From NCBI RefSeq assembly GCF_963677845.1, contig NZ_OY782498.1, positions 196,001 to 260,000 of the forward strand: a stretch of 64,000 bases of DNA, given 5' to 3'. A model generated the notes under the pieces. It had not been told where the DNA came from, searched no databases, and saw only the letters and a list, made by a program, of their open reading frames with translations. The first letter of the stretch is position 1, and each line of letters starts with the position of its first letter. Positions 34,676 through 44,673 of this stretch are shown here, piece by piece. Made by a program: the position numbers and the translations under genes. This DNA is from an uncultured Pseudodesulfovibrio sp. (GTDB taxonomy: Bacteria > Desulfobacterota > Desulfovibrionia > Desulfovibrionales > Desulfovibrionaceae).

Positions 34676-36451
34676 TTATTTTCCCATCTGTTTTTGGATT
34701 TTGGCCCAGGAATCGCGCAAGGTGGCGGTTCGGTTGAAGACCAGTTTTTCACCGGGCTTGTGGTCCTTGGCGTCAGAGCAGAAGTACCCAGTGCGTTCGA
34801 ACTGGAAGTTCGTGCCCGGCTGCATTTCAGCCAAAGCTGGTTCCACATAACATTCACTCAGAACCTCAAGTGAATCCGGGGCAACGTAATCAACGAAAGT
34901 TTTGCCTTCTTCCGGTGCGTTCGGATTTTCTATGCTGAACAGGTTGGAGTAGTTGCGTACCTCGGCTTTGATGCCTTTGGTAGCAGAAACCCAGTGCATT
35001 GTTCCCTTGACCTTGCGGCCTCCTTCCAGCCATCCACCTTTGGTTTCGGGGTCGTAGGTGGCGCGGATTTCCGTGACATTGCCGTCTGCATCGGTGTCGT
35101 ATCCTGTGCACAGGACGTAATAGGCTCCACGGAGACGAACTTCACGATCTGGGCCCATGCGGAAGAATTTCTTCGGCGGGTCTTCCATGAAGTCGGCACG
35201 TTCAATCCACAATTCTTTGGTGAAAGGAACTTTTCGTTTCCCGTAGGATTCGTATTCCGGGTGGAGTGCTATTTCAAATTCGTCCACCTGATCTTCGGGA
35301 TAATTTTCAATGACAAGTTTGACCGGATCGACAACGCCCATATAGCGGGCTGCACGATCGTTCAGATCTTGGCGCAAGCAGTATTCCAGTAGGGCGTATT
35401 CTACCGTGGAGTCGGCTTTTGCTACGCCGATGCGTTCACAGAAATCACGGATGGATTCCGGGGTGAAGCCGCGTCTGCGAAAACCGGAAATGGTTGGCAT
35501 ACGGGGGTCATCCCATCCAGAGACATGGCCTTCCTGCACGAGCTGGATGAGTTTGCGCTTGGAGAGCACTGTGCCGGTGATGTTCAAACGAGCAAACTCG
35601 TACTGCCACGGGCGCTGATTGAATCCGGGCAGGGCGGCCAGTTCTTCGTAGATGGCTGCGTTTTCACCGAACAGTTCAGGTTGTTTGAGGCCTTCCATGA
35701 GGGTATTCACACACCAGTCGTATACCGGACGGTTGTTTTCGAACTCCAGCGTACAAATGGAGTGGGTGATCCCTTCGATGGCGTCCGACAGACCGTGGGT
35801 GAAGTCATACATAGGGTATATACACCACGTGTCGCCGGTGCGGTGATGGTCGGCTCGCTTGATACGGTACAGGGCTGGGTCGCGGAGCATGATATTTGCC
35901 GCACTCATGTCGATCTTGCCACGCAGAATGCATTCGCCATCCGCCAGTTCGCCTGCCTTCATGGCTCGGAACAGGGAAAGGTTCTCTTCTACGGTGCGAT
36001 CACGGTATGGGGAATCGGTGCCTGGTTCTTTGAGGGTGCCTCGGTTCTCGCGAATTTCTTCGGCGGACTGATGGTCTACATATGCCTTGCCCATCTTGAT
36101 GAACAGTTCGGCGATGAAATAGAGTCTTTCGAAGTAGTCAGAGGCAAACGGGTTGGCATCCCACTTGAAACCGAGCCATTCCACATCTTCGCGAATGGCA
36201 TCCACATATTCCGTCTCTTCCTTCGTAGGATTGGTGTCGTCGAAACGAAGATTGCACTTGCCATCGTAGTCCCGGGCGACACCGAAGTTCAGGCAGATGG
36301 ACTTGGCGTGACCGATATGCAGGTACCCATTGGGTTCCGGGGGAAACCTTGTGTGCACCCGGCTTCCATATTTGCCGGTTTCGTTATCTTTTTCGATGAT
36401 CTGACGAATGAAGTCTTTGCCCTTTTCCGGGGCATCGGCCTTGGTGCTCAT
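34676..36451 (-). CDS. glnS: glutaminyl-tRNA synthetase
   Basis: 591 residues, slightly longer than E. coli GlnRS (554). Class I synthetase that charges tRNA-Gln directly. PPEPNGYLHIGH near residue 38-49 contains the HIGH motif, the KMSKS equivalent is VLSKRKL near residue 285, and the C-terminal beta-barrel anticodon-binding region is intact (FERTGYFCSDAKD). Its presence indicates that this organism uses direct charging rather than only transamidation. Confidence 0.97.
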   Translation of the reverse strand: MSTKADAPEKGKDFIRQIIEKDNETGKYGSRVHTRFPPEPNGYLHIGHAKSICLNFGVARDYDGKCNLRFDDTNPTKEETEYVDAIREDVEWLGFKWDANPFASDYFERLYFIAELFIKMGKAYVDHQSAEEIRENRGTLKEPGTDSPYRDRTVEENLSLFRAMKAGELADGECILRGKIDMSAANIMLRDPALYRIKRADHHRTGDTWCIYPMYDFTHGLSDAIEGITHSICTLEFENNRPVYDWCVNTLMEGLKQPELFGENAAIYEELAALPGFNQRPWQYEFARLNITGTVLSKRKLIQLVQEGHVSGWDDPRMPTISGFRRRGFTPESIRDFCERIGVAKADSTVEYALLEYCLRQDLNDRAARYMGVVDPVKLVIENYPEDQVDEFEIALHPEYESYGKRKVPFTKELWIERADFMEDPPKKFFRMGPDREVRLRGAYYVLCTGYDTDADGNVTEIRATYDPETKGGWLEGGRKVKGTMHWVSATKGIKAEVRNYSNLFSIENPNAPEEGKTFVDYVAPDSLEVLSECYVEPALAEMQPGTNFQFERTGYFCSDAKDHKPGEKLVFNRTATLRDSWAKIQKQMGK

Positions 36452-36612
36452 GAAAAACCTCGTGGTATAGAGTGATCCGTAGACGGATTATATATCGTAT
36501 TTGAAACGGAAACGTCAGTGATTATTCTGACGGGTCAGGAAATACGGGAAATCGGCAGGGCGGTCAACGTGCCGAGAATTGGCCGTAGATTGGTTTTGTA
36601 AGGTTCACTGTC

Positions 36613-37389
36613 CTAGTGGGGATTGTGCAGCTTTTTGAAGAATGAATTGATGATGTCGTCAAACTCTCCGTTTTCTTTGAGTCGTTTTGTGGCGGCCGTG
36701 AGTTCATCGGCGATGAGAGCCAGTCGGGATTTTTTGGAAATGGCGAAATATACCGGAATGGATTTATCATGGCGAAATGAGGCTTTCCTTACGGAGTTTG
36801 CCAGGTTCATTTTTGCAACAAGATAATCGCCGATGCTTTCTGTTATAATGAGAGCGTTAATTCGGCCTGTCGCAAGCTTTTTGAAGTTGAGTTCGTTGTT
36901 GTGGATGATTTGTTTGTTCAATGTGATGTCGTTGTCGAACCGTTCAAAATACTTGGTACCTCGTTGGACGCCGAGAATTTTCCCGTCGAGATCTTCATAG
37001 TTAGTTATATCCATTCCGTTCTTGTGGATGAAGAAGGCCTTGCTTGATTTTGTTTTGTATGGAGGTTCAAGAAAAGTCATGGTTTTTTCGCGGTCAGATC
37101 GTTTGAGAATGCCGCTGATAAGATCAGCCTCACCATTTTCAAGCATTTTTATGCCGCGAATCCAGGGGCAGCCGATGAAGCGCGGCGTATATCCGACTTC
37201 AAGAAGCAAGGTCCTTGTTAATTCGATATCGATCCCCTTGAAGTTGTCTTCTTCGATGATTTTCCATGGAGGATAGTGACTCACAACAACAATGACTTCT
37301 TTTTTTTCATGAAATGTTTCATCCGCGAAACATGGCAGTGCTGAAAGGAGAAGAATGCATGTCACAATGCTACACAATAGGAATTTCAT
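36613..37389 (-). CDS. periplasmic solute-binding protein, family 3, orphan
   Basis: 258 residues; signal peptide about 1-22 (CFADE boundary). SBP_bac_3 pattern: VVSHYPPWKIIEEDNFKGIDIELTRTLLLEVGYTPRFIGCPW in the N-lobe and a C-lobe hinge ISKKSRLALIADELTAATKRLKENGEFDDI. No permease gene adjacent. It is divergent from the ferredoxin-nitroreductase gene across a 158-base gap. Ligand unknown; polar amino acid is the family default. Confidence 0.85.
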   Translation of the reverse strand: MKFLLCSIVTCILLLSALPCFADETFHEKKEVIVVVSHYPPWKIIEEDNFKGIDIELTRTLLLEVGYTPRFIGCPWIRGIKMLENGEADLISGILKRSDREKTMTFLEPPYKTKSSKAFFIHKNGMDITNYEDLDGKILGVQRGTKYFERFDNDITLNKQIIHNNELNFKKLATGRINALIITESIGDYLVAKMNLANSVRKASFRHDKSIPVYFAISKKSRLALIADELTAATKRLKENGEFDDIINSFFKKLHNPH

Positions 37390-37547
37390 AAAATTGCATT
37401 AACTGAAAAAGAGCCTTTCTGCAAAGGTGTAAGGTCTTTCTATGCAAGGAATGAGCGTAGAGAGAGTGTGTTGACCCTTGTCGTTAGGTTGCGTAATTTA
37501 ATTGTCTGTACAATTCATTTTCCAAATAAATAGACACTGGAGAACCA

Positions 37548-38366
37548 ATGCCTTTGTTCACAATAAATTCTGAGAAATGTATAAAGGACGGACTCTGTGC
37601 CGCCGAATGTCCTGCCGGGTGTATTGTCTTTGAAAATGGGGCATTGCCGGTGCCGCACGAAAAGAAACAGGCATATTGTCTGGAGTGTGGGCATTGTGTT
37701 GCAGTGTGTCCTACCGGGGCGATTGTGTTGGAAAGATTTCCGACAGAAGCTGTGCGGCAGAGAAAGGATCTGCGGATATCTCAGGCGCAAGGCGAACAGT
37801 TTCTCAGGGCGCGTCGATCCGTACGCTCCTTCGAGGAGACCCCTGTGAGCCGGGCAATGCTTACATCCTTGCTTCAGACTGCTGAATACTGTCCATCAGC
37901 TCACAATGCCCGACCAACTCGGTGGGCAGTGGCGGATTCTCCTGAGAAAGTCGCATTGGTCGCCAATTCCGTGGTGGATTGGATGCGGAGAGAGGCAGAA
38001 GGGGATACTGCGGTCTCAGGCAGGTTGCATTTACCCGGTATTGTTCGTGCGTGGGACAATGGTCTCGATCTTGTTTGTCGGAATGCCCCAGCTCTTGCCG
38101 TAGCGTATGGTCCGCAAAAGGGAATTATGCCGCGTGAGGATGCCGTCATCGCTGTTTCCTATCTGGATTTGGCTGCTTCCTTGGCCGGACTTGGTGGGTG
38201 CTGGTGTGGGTATGTGATTGCGGCAGCGATGTATGATCAAAAAGTGACCGCCCTCCTTGGCGTGCCGGAAGAGTGTGCTGTGTATGGTGCATTGCTTCTT
38301 GGCAGACCGGTCAGAAAATCGTCGTTTGTTCCTCCAAGGCCAAAGCCTGATGTGCGCTGGCTTTAA
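37548..38366 (+). CDS. ferredoxin-nitroreductase fusion protein
   Basis: 272 residues. Residues 1-60 carry two iron-sulfur motifs: CIKDGLCAAECP (second Cys replaced by Asp14, a common variant) and CLECGHCVAVCP. Residues about 85-270 are a nitroreductase-family flavin (FMN) domain starting RARRSVRSFEETPVS and containing CPSAHNARPTRW. Such fusions are FMN- and Fe-S-dependent reductases widespread in anaerobes; physiological substrate unknown. Start preceded by GGAG. Confidence 0.93.
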   Translation: MPLFTINSEKCIKDGLCAAECPAGCIVFENGALPVPHEKKQAYCLECGHCVAVCPTGAIVLERFPTEAVRQRKDLRISQAQGEQFLRARRSVRSFEETPVSRAMLTSLLQTAEYCPSAHNARPTRWAVADSPEKVALVANSVVDWMRREAEGDTAVSGRLHLPGIVRAWDNGLDLVCRNAPALAVAYGPQKGIMPREDAVIAVSYLDLAASLAGLGGCWCGYVIAAAMYDQKVTALLGVPEECAVYGALLLGRPVRKSSFVPPRPKPDVRWL

Positions 38367-38419
38367 TCTTTTCGTGGAATTTTGATTGACTGTTCTTTTT
38401 ACTATGTAAGGAATCATGC

Positions 38420-39205
38420 ATGCTGCACAATCGTTCGTTTTTATGGTGTATTGTTGCATTTGTTGCGGCCAATGCAATGGTTGGGATCGCGCATGCCCGT
38501 GATATTACCATTGGTATCGGGTTTTCCCTACCTCCTTATGTGATCAAAGAGGAACATGCAGGTCTGGAGGTTGATATTATTCGTGAGTCGTTTGCAGCAG
38601 TCGGTATGAATGCACAATTCATGTATTTACCGAAATTGCGACTTCCGGTCGCCTTTGCGGATAATCTCGTTGATTGTGTGGCGGCCAATGCTACATACGA
38701 TATGACCTCCGAGTCTGGGGTGGAAGCCTTTGATTCGGCTGTGACTCTTGCCTACCAAAATTATGCAATGACCATGAAAAGTTCAGGGTTCAACATTCAA
38801 TCCATTAATGATCTTAATGATAAAATTGTGTTGAGTTTTAATAATGCAATCAAATACCTTGGTTCTGAATATGCTGCCATGGCTGCCCAAAATGCGCATT
38901 ATAGTGAATTAGCTGATCAATCATTGCAGGTCCGTATGTTGTATTCTGGCAGAGCTCAGGTGGTGGTGTCGGACAAACGAATATTTCTCTACTGGCGCAA
39001 AAAGTTGCTCAGTGGTCCTGCGTCTGAAGATATTGACATAAAACAGGATGTTCAATTTTTTTCGATATTTCCCCCCTCTCCACGCAACCTTTCCTTTAAG
39101 GATCGTGAACTTTGTGATGCCTTTAATCGTGGATTAAGGTCGTTGCATAAAAACGGTGCATATGACGTGATTGTTCAACGGTATGCAGGAATTGAGTTGG
39201 ATTAG
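38420..39205 (+). CDS. periplasmic solute-binding protein, family 3, orphan
   Basis: 261 residues; signal peptide about 1-26 (GIAHAR boundary). SBP_bac_3 pattern in GIGFSLPPYVIKEEHAGLEVDIIRESFAAVGM and a C-terminal helix NRGLRSLHKNGAYDVIVQRYAG. It lies 54 bases after the nitroreductase gene and may be in its operon; no permease nearby. A short hairpin with a T run follows. Confidence 0.8.
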   Translation: MLHNRSFLWCIVAFVAANAMVGIAHARDITIGIGFSLPPYVIKEEHAGLEVDIIRESFAAVGMNAQFMYLPKLRLPVAFADNLVDCVAANATYDMTSESGVEAFDSAVTLAYQNYAMTMKSSGFNIQSINDLNDKIVLSFNNAIKYLGSEYAAMAAQNAHYSELADQSLQVRMLYSGRAQVVVSDKRIFLYWRKKLLSGPASEDIDIKQDVQFFSIFPPSPRNLSFKDRELCDAFNRGLRSLHKNGAYDVIVQRYAGIELD

Positions 39206-39227
39206 GGGCGGCAAGATACGTTTCTTT

Positions 39228-39251
39228 ACGAGGAGAGATTCTCGTTTTTTA
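39228..39251 (+). terminator. weak terminator after binding protein
   Basis: ACGAG-GAGAGATT-CTCGT followed by TTTTTT. The stem is only five base pairs, so it may be leaky. Confidence 0.5.
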
Positions 39252-39267
39252 TTTAGGGAGTTATGGA

Positions 39268-41691
39268 GTGGCAGATTCTCATTTTGCATTTGGGTCCGTG
39301 CAGGTGGCGGTGAACTATGACGCCATTAATGCGTTGTTTGAAAAGGCTCATGCCGAAGGGCGGGACAGTCTCTTTGAGTTTGAAGTGTACGACTTGCTTA
39401 AAGAGTCCGGTGCCGAAACGCCACCCGGGTGTATGTTGTTGGAGCGAGGTGCCCGACCTGACGATGCTATTTTGTCGAGCATGACCGGCGACAAGGTTGT
39501 CCTCAAAATTGTTTCTCCCACGATAGTACACAAGACTGAGGTTGGTGGGGTGCGCGTCGTGGAAAACTCTCCAGATGCCATCCGTTCTGCTTGGCGGCGA
39601 ATGCTGTATGAGGTCCCGGAAAACTATGCGACTTTTCTAGAACGTCAGCCTTCGGCAGCTCCTGTTCAATATCAAAGTCTTGAAGGTGAGGCGTTGATAC
39701 AGGCCGTTGCCCGTGATGTGCGCGGAGTACTTATGGTTCAGTTTATGGAACCGGACTCTAAGGAATTCGGGAATGAGTTGATCGTTGGAATTCGAAAGAC
39801 GCGAGAATTTGGTACTGTTTTAGGTGCGGGGCTTGGCGGGACTGATACTGAAATTTACGCCGAGCGATTCAGGAAAGGACAGGCTGTCACCTTGTGCTCT
39901 ACGGCTATGACCAATGGAGAGCAGTTTTTTCAGTTGTTTAAAAAGACCTTGTCCTACAAAAAACTGGCTGGGTTGACGCGAGGTCAACGCCGTATTGTCA
40001 CCGATGAGCAGCTTATTGAATGTTTTTCATCGTTCATTAATATGGCCAATCATTATTCGCCGCAAAATTCGGACGCGCCGTTTCATATAGAGGAATTGGA
40101 GATCAATCCATTTGCTTATGCTGATTATCTCATGGTGCCGCTGGATGGTATGTGTCGCTTTTCCCGCCCCGGTTCGGTTCCGGCTCCGAGGCCAGTGGAC
40201 AAGATTGCCTCGCTCTTACATCCGAAAACAATTGGTATCATTGGTGTCTCCGCTTCACGTATGAACTTCGGACGGATTATTCTTAACAATGTGCTCGAAG
40301 CCGGGTTTGAAAAGGATGATGTGCGGATTATTCGTCCGGGCGTAAAGGGCATAGACGGTGTACGCTGTGTGTCCGATCTCGCTTCTCTTGATCGCAAGCT
40401 TGATTTGTTCGTGGTTGCTGTGAATGCACAGCAGGTTCCGGCATTGGTCGATGAGCTTGTGGAGCTAGATGCAGCCAATGGCGTGATGCTCATTCCCGGT
40501 GGTATGGGAGAAACCGAAGAGAGCAAGGAACGCGCTGCCGAAGTGATAGCAAAGATCAACGCGGCCCATGCTCAGGGAACCGGTCCCGTTTTTCTCGGTG
40601 GCAATTGCATGGGCGTGGTATCGCGTCCCGGCAACTATGATACATGGTTCATCCCGGAAGAAAAGCTGCCTGAATTGAAAGGGTCCCCGCATAGGGCTGC
40701 GTTTATTTCCCAGTCGGGTGCATTTATGCTGACTCGGTTGTCTCAATGTCCTGAGCTCAACCCGTCATATATGATTTCCATGGGGAACCAGACAGATCTG
40801 ACTCTTGGCGACATGGTAGCCCACTTTGCAGACTCGGATGCCGTGGATGTAATCGCGGTTTATGCCGAAGGTTTTAACGATATGGATGGACTGGCGTTTT
40901 GTCGGTCAGTTCGTCGAGCTGTATTGGCTGGAAAGGACGTTGTCTTTTACAAGGCGGGGCGTACTCCTGAGGGAAAATCCGCTACCAGTGGACATACGGC
41001 ATCATTGGCAGGTGATTATCCCGTCTGTGAATCCTGTGTGCGTCAGGCCGGGGCTATTGTCGCCCAATCTTTCACTCAATTTGAGAATTTGTTCATGTTG
41101 GCGGAACGACTTCACGACAAGGTCATTCGTGGTAATCGGCTGGCCGCTATGTCTGGCGCTGGTTTCGAGGCCGTTGGTATGGCTGATTCCATTCAGTCCG
41201 ACGACTATCGTATGGAGTTGGCCCCGCTTTCAAAAAAGACCCAAGCTGCTTTGAATGATCTTTTCGTGAAAAATCGACTTGATTCACTGGTTACAGTGAC
41301 TAATCCGCTTGATATTACGCCCGGTTCCAATGATCAGGTTCATGCTGATGCCATTCGTATTCTGGCTGAAGGCCCGAATGTTGATGCCGTGGTGGCGGGA
41401 TTGGACCCGATGTCTCCGGTTATGCGGACTTTGGCTGATCCTGATACTCCGTTGACCATGGACGACGAACGGTCCATTGCCGCTTTATTGGCAGAGCTTT
41501 TGCCGACACTTGATACGCCGGTTATCGGTGTCGTTGATGGTGGGCGGCAGTATGATGCGCTTGAAGATCGTCTCAAGGACGTTGGATTGTGTACTTTCCG
41601 AACTTCTGATTTGGCGGTGGCCGCGCTTGCTCAGTATATTGAGGGGCGCTTGAATGCGGAGGGCCTTCGGACTGTGGGGGTGACGGGGTAG
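39268..41691 (+). CDS. ADP-forming acyl-CoA synthetase (acetate-CoA ligase family)
   Basis: 807 residues; GTG start with AGGGAG upstream. Order: N-terminal ATP-grasp part (about 1-290; KIVSPTIVHKTEVGGV, GTVLGAGLGGTDTEIYAERF), then the CoA-binding/ligase part (about 310-800) with PKTIGIIGVSASRMNFG, FISQSGAFMLTRLSQ and the phospho-His loop SGHTASLAGD. Nucleotide-binding domain first is one of the known subunit orders for single-chain enzymes. It would convert acyl-CoA, ADP and phosphate to acid, ATP and CoA, conserving energy. Substrate likely short-chain acyl or aryl, undecided. Confidence 0.9.
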   Translation: MADSHFAFGSVQVAVNYDAINALFEKAHAEGRDSLFEFEVYDLLKESGAETPPGCMLLERGARPDDAILSSMTGDKVVLKIVSPTIVHKTEVGGVRVVENSPDAIRSAWRRMLYEVPENYATFLERQPSAAPVQYQSLEGEALIQAVARDVRGVLMVQFMEPDSKEFGNELIVGIRKTREFGTVLGAGLGGTDTEIYAERFRKGQAVTLCSTAMTNGEQFFQLFKKTLSYKKLAGLTRGQRRIVTDEQLIECFSSFINMANHYSPQNSDAPFHIEELEINPFAYADYLMVPLDGMCRFSRPGSVPAPRPVDKIASLLHPKTIGIIGVSASRMNFGRIILNNVLEAGFEKDDVRIIRPGVKGIDGVRCVSDLASLDRKLDLFVVAVNAQQVPALVDELVELDAANGVMLIPGGMGETEESKERAAEVIAKINAAHAQGTGPVFLGGNCMGVVSRPGNYDTWFIPEEKLPELKGSPHRAAFISQSGAFMLTRLSQCPELNPSYMISMGNQTDLTLGDMVAHFADSDAVDVIAVYAEGFNDMDGLAFCRSVRRAVLAGKDVVFYKAGRTPEGKSATSGHTASLAGDYPVCESCVRQAGAIVAQSFTQFENLFMLAERLHDKVIRGNRLAAMSGAGFEAVGMADSIQSDDYRMELAPLSKKTQAALNDLFVKNRLDSLVTVTNPLDITPGSNDQVHADAIRILAEGPNVDAVVAGLDPMSPVMRTLADPDTPLTMDDERSIAALLAELLPTLDTPVIGVVDGGRQYDALEDRLKDVGLCTFRTSDLAVAALAQYIEGRLNAEGLRTVGVTG

Positions 41692-41720
41692 GCGATTGAG
41701 GCTCTTCGAGGAGAAGCCGT

Positions 41721-41750
41721 AAGGATGGCCGCTTTCATGCGGCCTTATCT
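41721..41750 (+). terminator. terminator after acyl-CoA synthetase
   Basis: GGCCGC-TTTCAT-GCGGCC flanked by AAGG and TTATCTT, 30 bases after the stop. Confidence 0.75.
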
Positions 41751-41936
41751 TATTGGGAAGATACGCCTTCGGCGATAGTCATTGCTGGGTGCTGAAGTAC
41801 CCAAGGCTTTCCATGTCCTGCCGGGCGGGCCTCCTTTTTTAGCCTCAAAAAAAGCAGGTCGCCGTAAAGGCGAAAGCATTGTAATAATTTCGTTTGCATT
41901 TTTACTGCGAAAGCTCGCAACGCCCACAAATAAAGC

Positions 41937-43247
41937 TTATTGTGTCGGGTCGATGTAGTAGGTGATTTTCGCTCTGGGCGAGAGGTAATCGTGCGCTTCT
42001 TGTGATAGTTGAGCCAATCGGATGGATTTTTCGACCTTGAGATCTGACTCATCCGCTAGGTCAACAATGAGGGCTTCTTTCTTGGGAACATCGGGGTCGT
42101 ACAACATGACACTCGGATTGAGCTGATTCTTCGGATTTACAGCCATGACCATGCCTATGTCGCCGTTTGACAACTCGACGACTGTACCCGGTGGGTACAC
42201 GCCCAGACAGCGGATGAACAGGGCCAGGTTCTCCACATCATAAATGTGTTTTTGGTGGCCAAACATGTAGGACAGGGCAAGGTACGGAGTCATGGAGTTC
42301 ATGGGATCGGCATGGTTGCAGTGGTTATCGTAAGCGTCTGCAATAGCCACAATGCGGGCAAGCCTGTTAATCTCATCCCCGTGAAGTTCCTCCGGGTATC
42401 CTGAGCCGTCCATACATTCGTGATGCTGGGCTACGATGGTCACAACTTCTTGTGGGAAAAGATCAATATCGGCCAGTAATCCTGCGCCGAAAGCAGGGTG
42501 CTGCTCCATGATCTCCTGCTCTGGTCGAGTTAATTCACCACGTTTTTTCAGGATTTTTTTTGGGATGCGGTCCTTGCCGATGTCGTGGAAGAGTGCGCCC
42601 AGACCGAGAGCGGTCATTTCCCTTTCGGTCAACCCGGCTTCTTTACCCACGATCATGGCGAGCACAGCGACATTCATCGGATGGGAGTAAGTAGCCTCTT
42701 CCTTACTCATGACATGCATCAAGTGCAGAGTGGATTCTCGGTCGTTCAGGAAATAATCGGTTAACCTGTCCACAAATCCAATAGATTCCTGCAGGGATTC
42801 AATGTTGCCGCCGAGAACGCCTTTGAGGATGGAGTTGAAAGCCTTGATGCAGACAGCGAAGCGTTTTTCACACAGTGCGATGTGTTCTTTTTTCTGTCGA
42901 AGACGGACTGTCCGTTCATTTTTGATTTCCCACAGGTGGTCGATGACTTCCTGAGAGAGTTCTTTATCAATATCTGGTTGCGGAGGAGTTTTCTCAGTCG
43001 GTTTAAGGGGCAGAACGTCACTTTTTTCCGGGATGCAGATCACATGGGAAATTCCCAGTTTTTGGATAAGCGCGACCTGTTTTTGGTCTTTGATCTTGAA
43101 GTTGCTGAACAAAAAAGGATGATCAAACCAGCTTGTTTTTTCCAGTCTGATGAAAACCCCTGGCCTTAGTTGGCTCACGGGGATTCTGTATTCTGTGTTG
43201 TTTTTGTTCACCATATGAGTCAATTTTACCGCATTGGACAATAACAT
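41937..43247 (-). CDS. HD-GYP domain c-di-GMP phosphodiesterase with DUF3391
   Basis: 436 residues. N-terminal DUF3391 (about 20-90): YRIPVSQLRPGVFIRL and a VICIPEKSD segment. Central-to-C-terminal HD-GYP domain (about 180-350): HPMNVAVLAMIVG, FHDIGKDRIPKKILKKRGELT, EQHPAFGAGLL, AQHHECMDGSGYPEEL, then NRLARIVAIADAYD. It should hydrolyse cyclic di-GMP to pGpG or GMP. Start uncertain: ATG at 43247, or the ATG/GTG pair at 43214; neither has a strong ribosome site. Confidence 0.92.
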   Translation of the reverse strand: MLLSNAVKLTHMVNKNNTEYRIPVSQLRPGVFIRLEKTSWFDHPFLFSNFKIKDQKQVALIQKLGISHVICIPEKSDVLPLKPTEKTPPQPDIDKELSQEVIDHLWEIKNERTVRLRQKKEHIALCEKRFAVCIKAFNSILKGVLGGNIESLQESIGFVDRLTDYFLNDRESTLHLMHVMSKEEATYSHPMNVAVLAMIVGKEAGLTEREMTALGLGALFHDIGKDRIPKKILKKRGELTRPEQEIMEQHPAFGAGLLADIDLFPQEVVTIVAQHHECMDGSGYPEELHGDEINRLARIVAIADAYDNHCNHADPMNSMTPYLALSYMFGHQKHIYDVENLALFIRCLGVYPPGTVVELSNGDIGMVMAVNPKNQLNPSVMLYDPDVPKKEALIVDLADESDLKVEKSIRLAQLSQEAHDYLSPRAKITYYIDPTQ

Positions 43248-43478
43248 ACAACAGCTTTCACTTGGGTGCAGAGAAATGTCTTTTTAACCGTATTTCTTTG
43301 GAGTGTAAAAAATTGCCTCCCAGAAAAAATGTAAAAGTGAGCATAGGGAGCATGCTTTTCAGAAAGCGTCAGAGAGTTTATTTGCAAAGTATATTAAAAT
43401 GATTTATTTAACCGTTAGGTGTAAGTGTTTTCCACACTCTTTCTATTCGGGAACATTGGCTTTTTAGGCGGTATTGTG

Positions 43479-43967
43479 ATGACTTCCAAGAGTTCGAAGG
43501 CACGAAGTCCTTTTGTTGTTGGTTCGATCACGGTCTTTTTTGTGCTGTTGATTGGAATTGTTGTTTTCAAGGTGGGGCTTCTTACCTCAATGCAGGCGGC
43601 CGGCAACGGCTTATCTGGTTTGGTTTCCGTCAGGGGGGCCGTCAGTTTGGATGATTTGCGGCTTACCAAGGCCGAAGTTTCCACAATCAACAAGGCTGTC
43701 GATTTGCATCGCAACACATTCACCCAGATTATATTGACGTTGCATGTCAAGGGTGGAACAGAGAAAATCAATAAAAATACAGAGATGGCTTGGTCGTTGG
43801 CATTGGAAACCAGTGGTAATTGTGAAGTCCGGTCATGGAATCGAAAGGTCAAGCGTGATAGACTCGTGAAGCAGATGGTTTCGTATATGGAGAAGGCTGC
43901 ACGTGAGTACAAGGATTTCAAAAAGTTTCCCGATGTAGAGCAAAATTTTAAGACCTTGTATATTTAA
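43479..43967 (+). CDS. single-pass membrane protein, unknown
   Basis: 162 residues from ATG 43479 (an ORF extending to GTG 43425 has no better signal). One membrane helix at about residues 14-34, short cytoplasmic head, the rest extracytoplasmic. Residues about 60-160 (KHLHRNTFTQIILTLHVKGG-like region and FPDVEQNFKTLYI) are not recognised. Promoter and partners not evident; flanked by a convergent DUF2721 gene. Confidence 0.6.
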   Translation: MTSKSSKARSPFVVGSITVFFVLLIGIVVFKVGLLTSMQAAGNGLSGLVSVRGAVSLDDLRLTKAEVSTINKAVDLHRNTFTQIILTLHVKGGTEKINKNTEMAWSLALETSGNCEVRSWNRKVKRDRLVKQMVSYMEKAAREYKDFKKFPDVEQNFKTLYI

Positions 43968-43987
43968 CGATATTTTCATAAATTTCA

Positions 43988-44017
43988 AAGGCCTCGAAGT
44001 CACTTCGGGGCCTTTTT
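43988..44017 (+). terminator. terminator between converging genes
   Basis: AAAGGCCTCGAAG-TCA-CTTCGGGGCCTTT (one G-T wobble) followed by T residues. Confidence 0.88.
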
Positions 44018-44023
44018 TGTGCC

Positions 44024-44416
44024 CTATTCCTGTTCCATGTCCTTGAGCAGGATATTCAATGCTTCTATGGAGATGCGGATTTCAAGGAAGGAGATGACAA
44101 GTGAAATAATGAGAAAAAGTAAACTGGTGCCAAACAAGAGTTGTCCCGCAAACATCCAGTCCTGAAAAATGGAAACCATGGAGAATATGCAGGCAAGCAT
44201 GGACATGACTCCGAAGCCCTGCATATGACGAATCATGTGAACTCGTACCCGTAAGTTCTCGATTTGTTTACGAATGGAGTCATCTTTTGAATCTCTATAC
44301 TGATCATGCAGGTTACGGATACGGCTCCCTAGCGACAGGAAGCGGTTGGTGAAAGCCAGCATGAAAAGAGATATTGCCGGGAAGAGGAGTGCGGGTGTAG
44401 TTACGGATATTTGCAT
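44024..44416 (-). CDS. DUF2721 domain membrane protein
   Basis: About 130 residues; start at 44416 chosen because AAGGAGTCCCCC precedes it. Hydrophobic segments at about 5-25, 65-85 and 90-112, with a basic cytoplasmic helix between (RIRNLHDQYRDSKDDSIRKQIENLRVRVHMIRHM). DUF2721 proteins are small inner-membrane proteins of unknown function. Confidence 0.85.
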   Translation of the reverse strand: MQISVTTPALLFPAISLFMLAFTNRFLSLGSRIRNLHDQYRDSKDDSIRKQIENLRVRVHMIRHMQGFGVMSMLACIFSMVSIFQDWMFAGQLLFGTSLLFLIISLVISFLEIRISIEALNILLKDMEQE

Positions 44417-44673
44417 GGGGGACTCCTTGAAAGAGCGCGTAGCGCGTATAATCAAAAGACGTTTGTTTCAAGGACACAATGACTGCACCCTGTGTCATCA
44501 GTATGACTTGATTTTATCGTATTTGATTTAGAAAGTGTACCCGATTTTTATGTCCGCAAAAAAATAACTCTCCATGATGTTCAAAGGTGCAAACGAGGAT
44601 TTTCCATTGTCTTGTTAGTCTCTTGGCAGTGGAAAAGGCTGTCAAGCTGTCTCCCTCTTTGCCTTTCTTTCTC

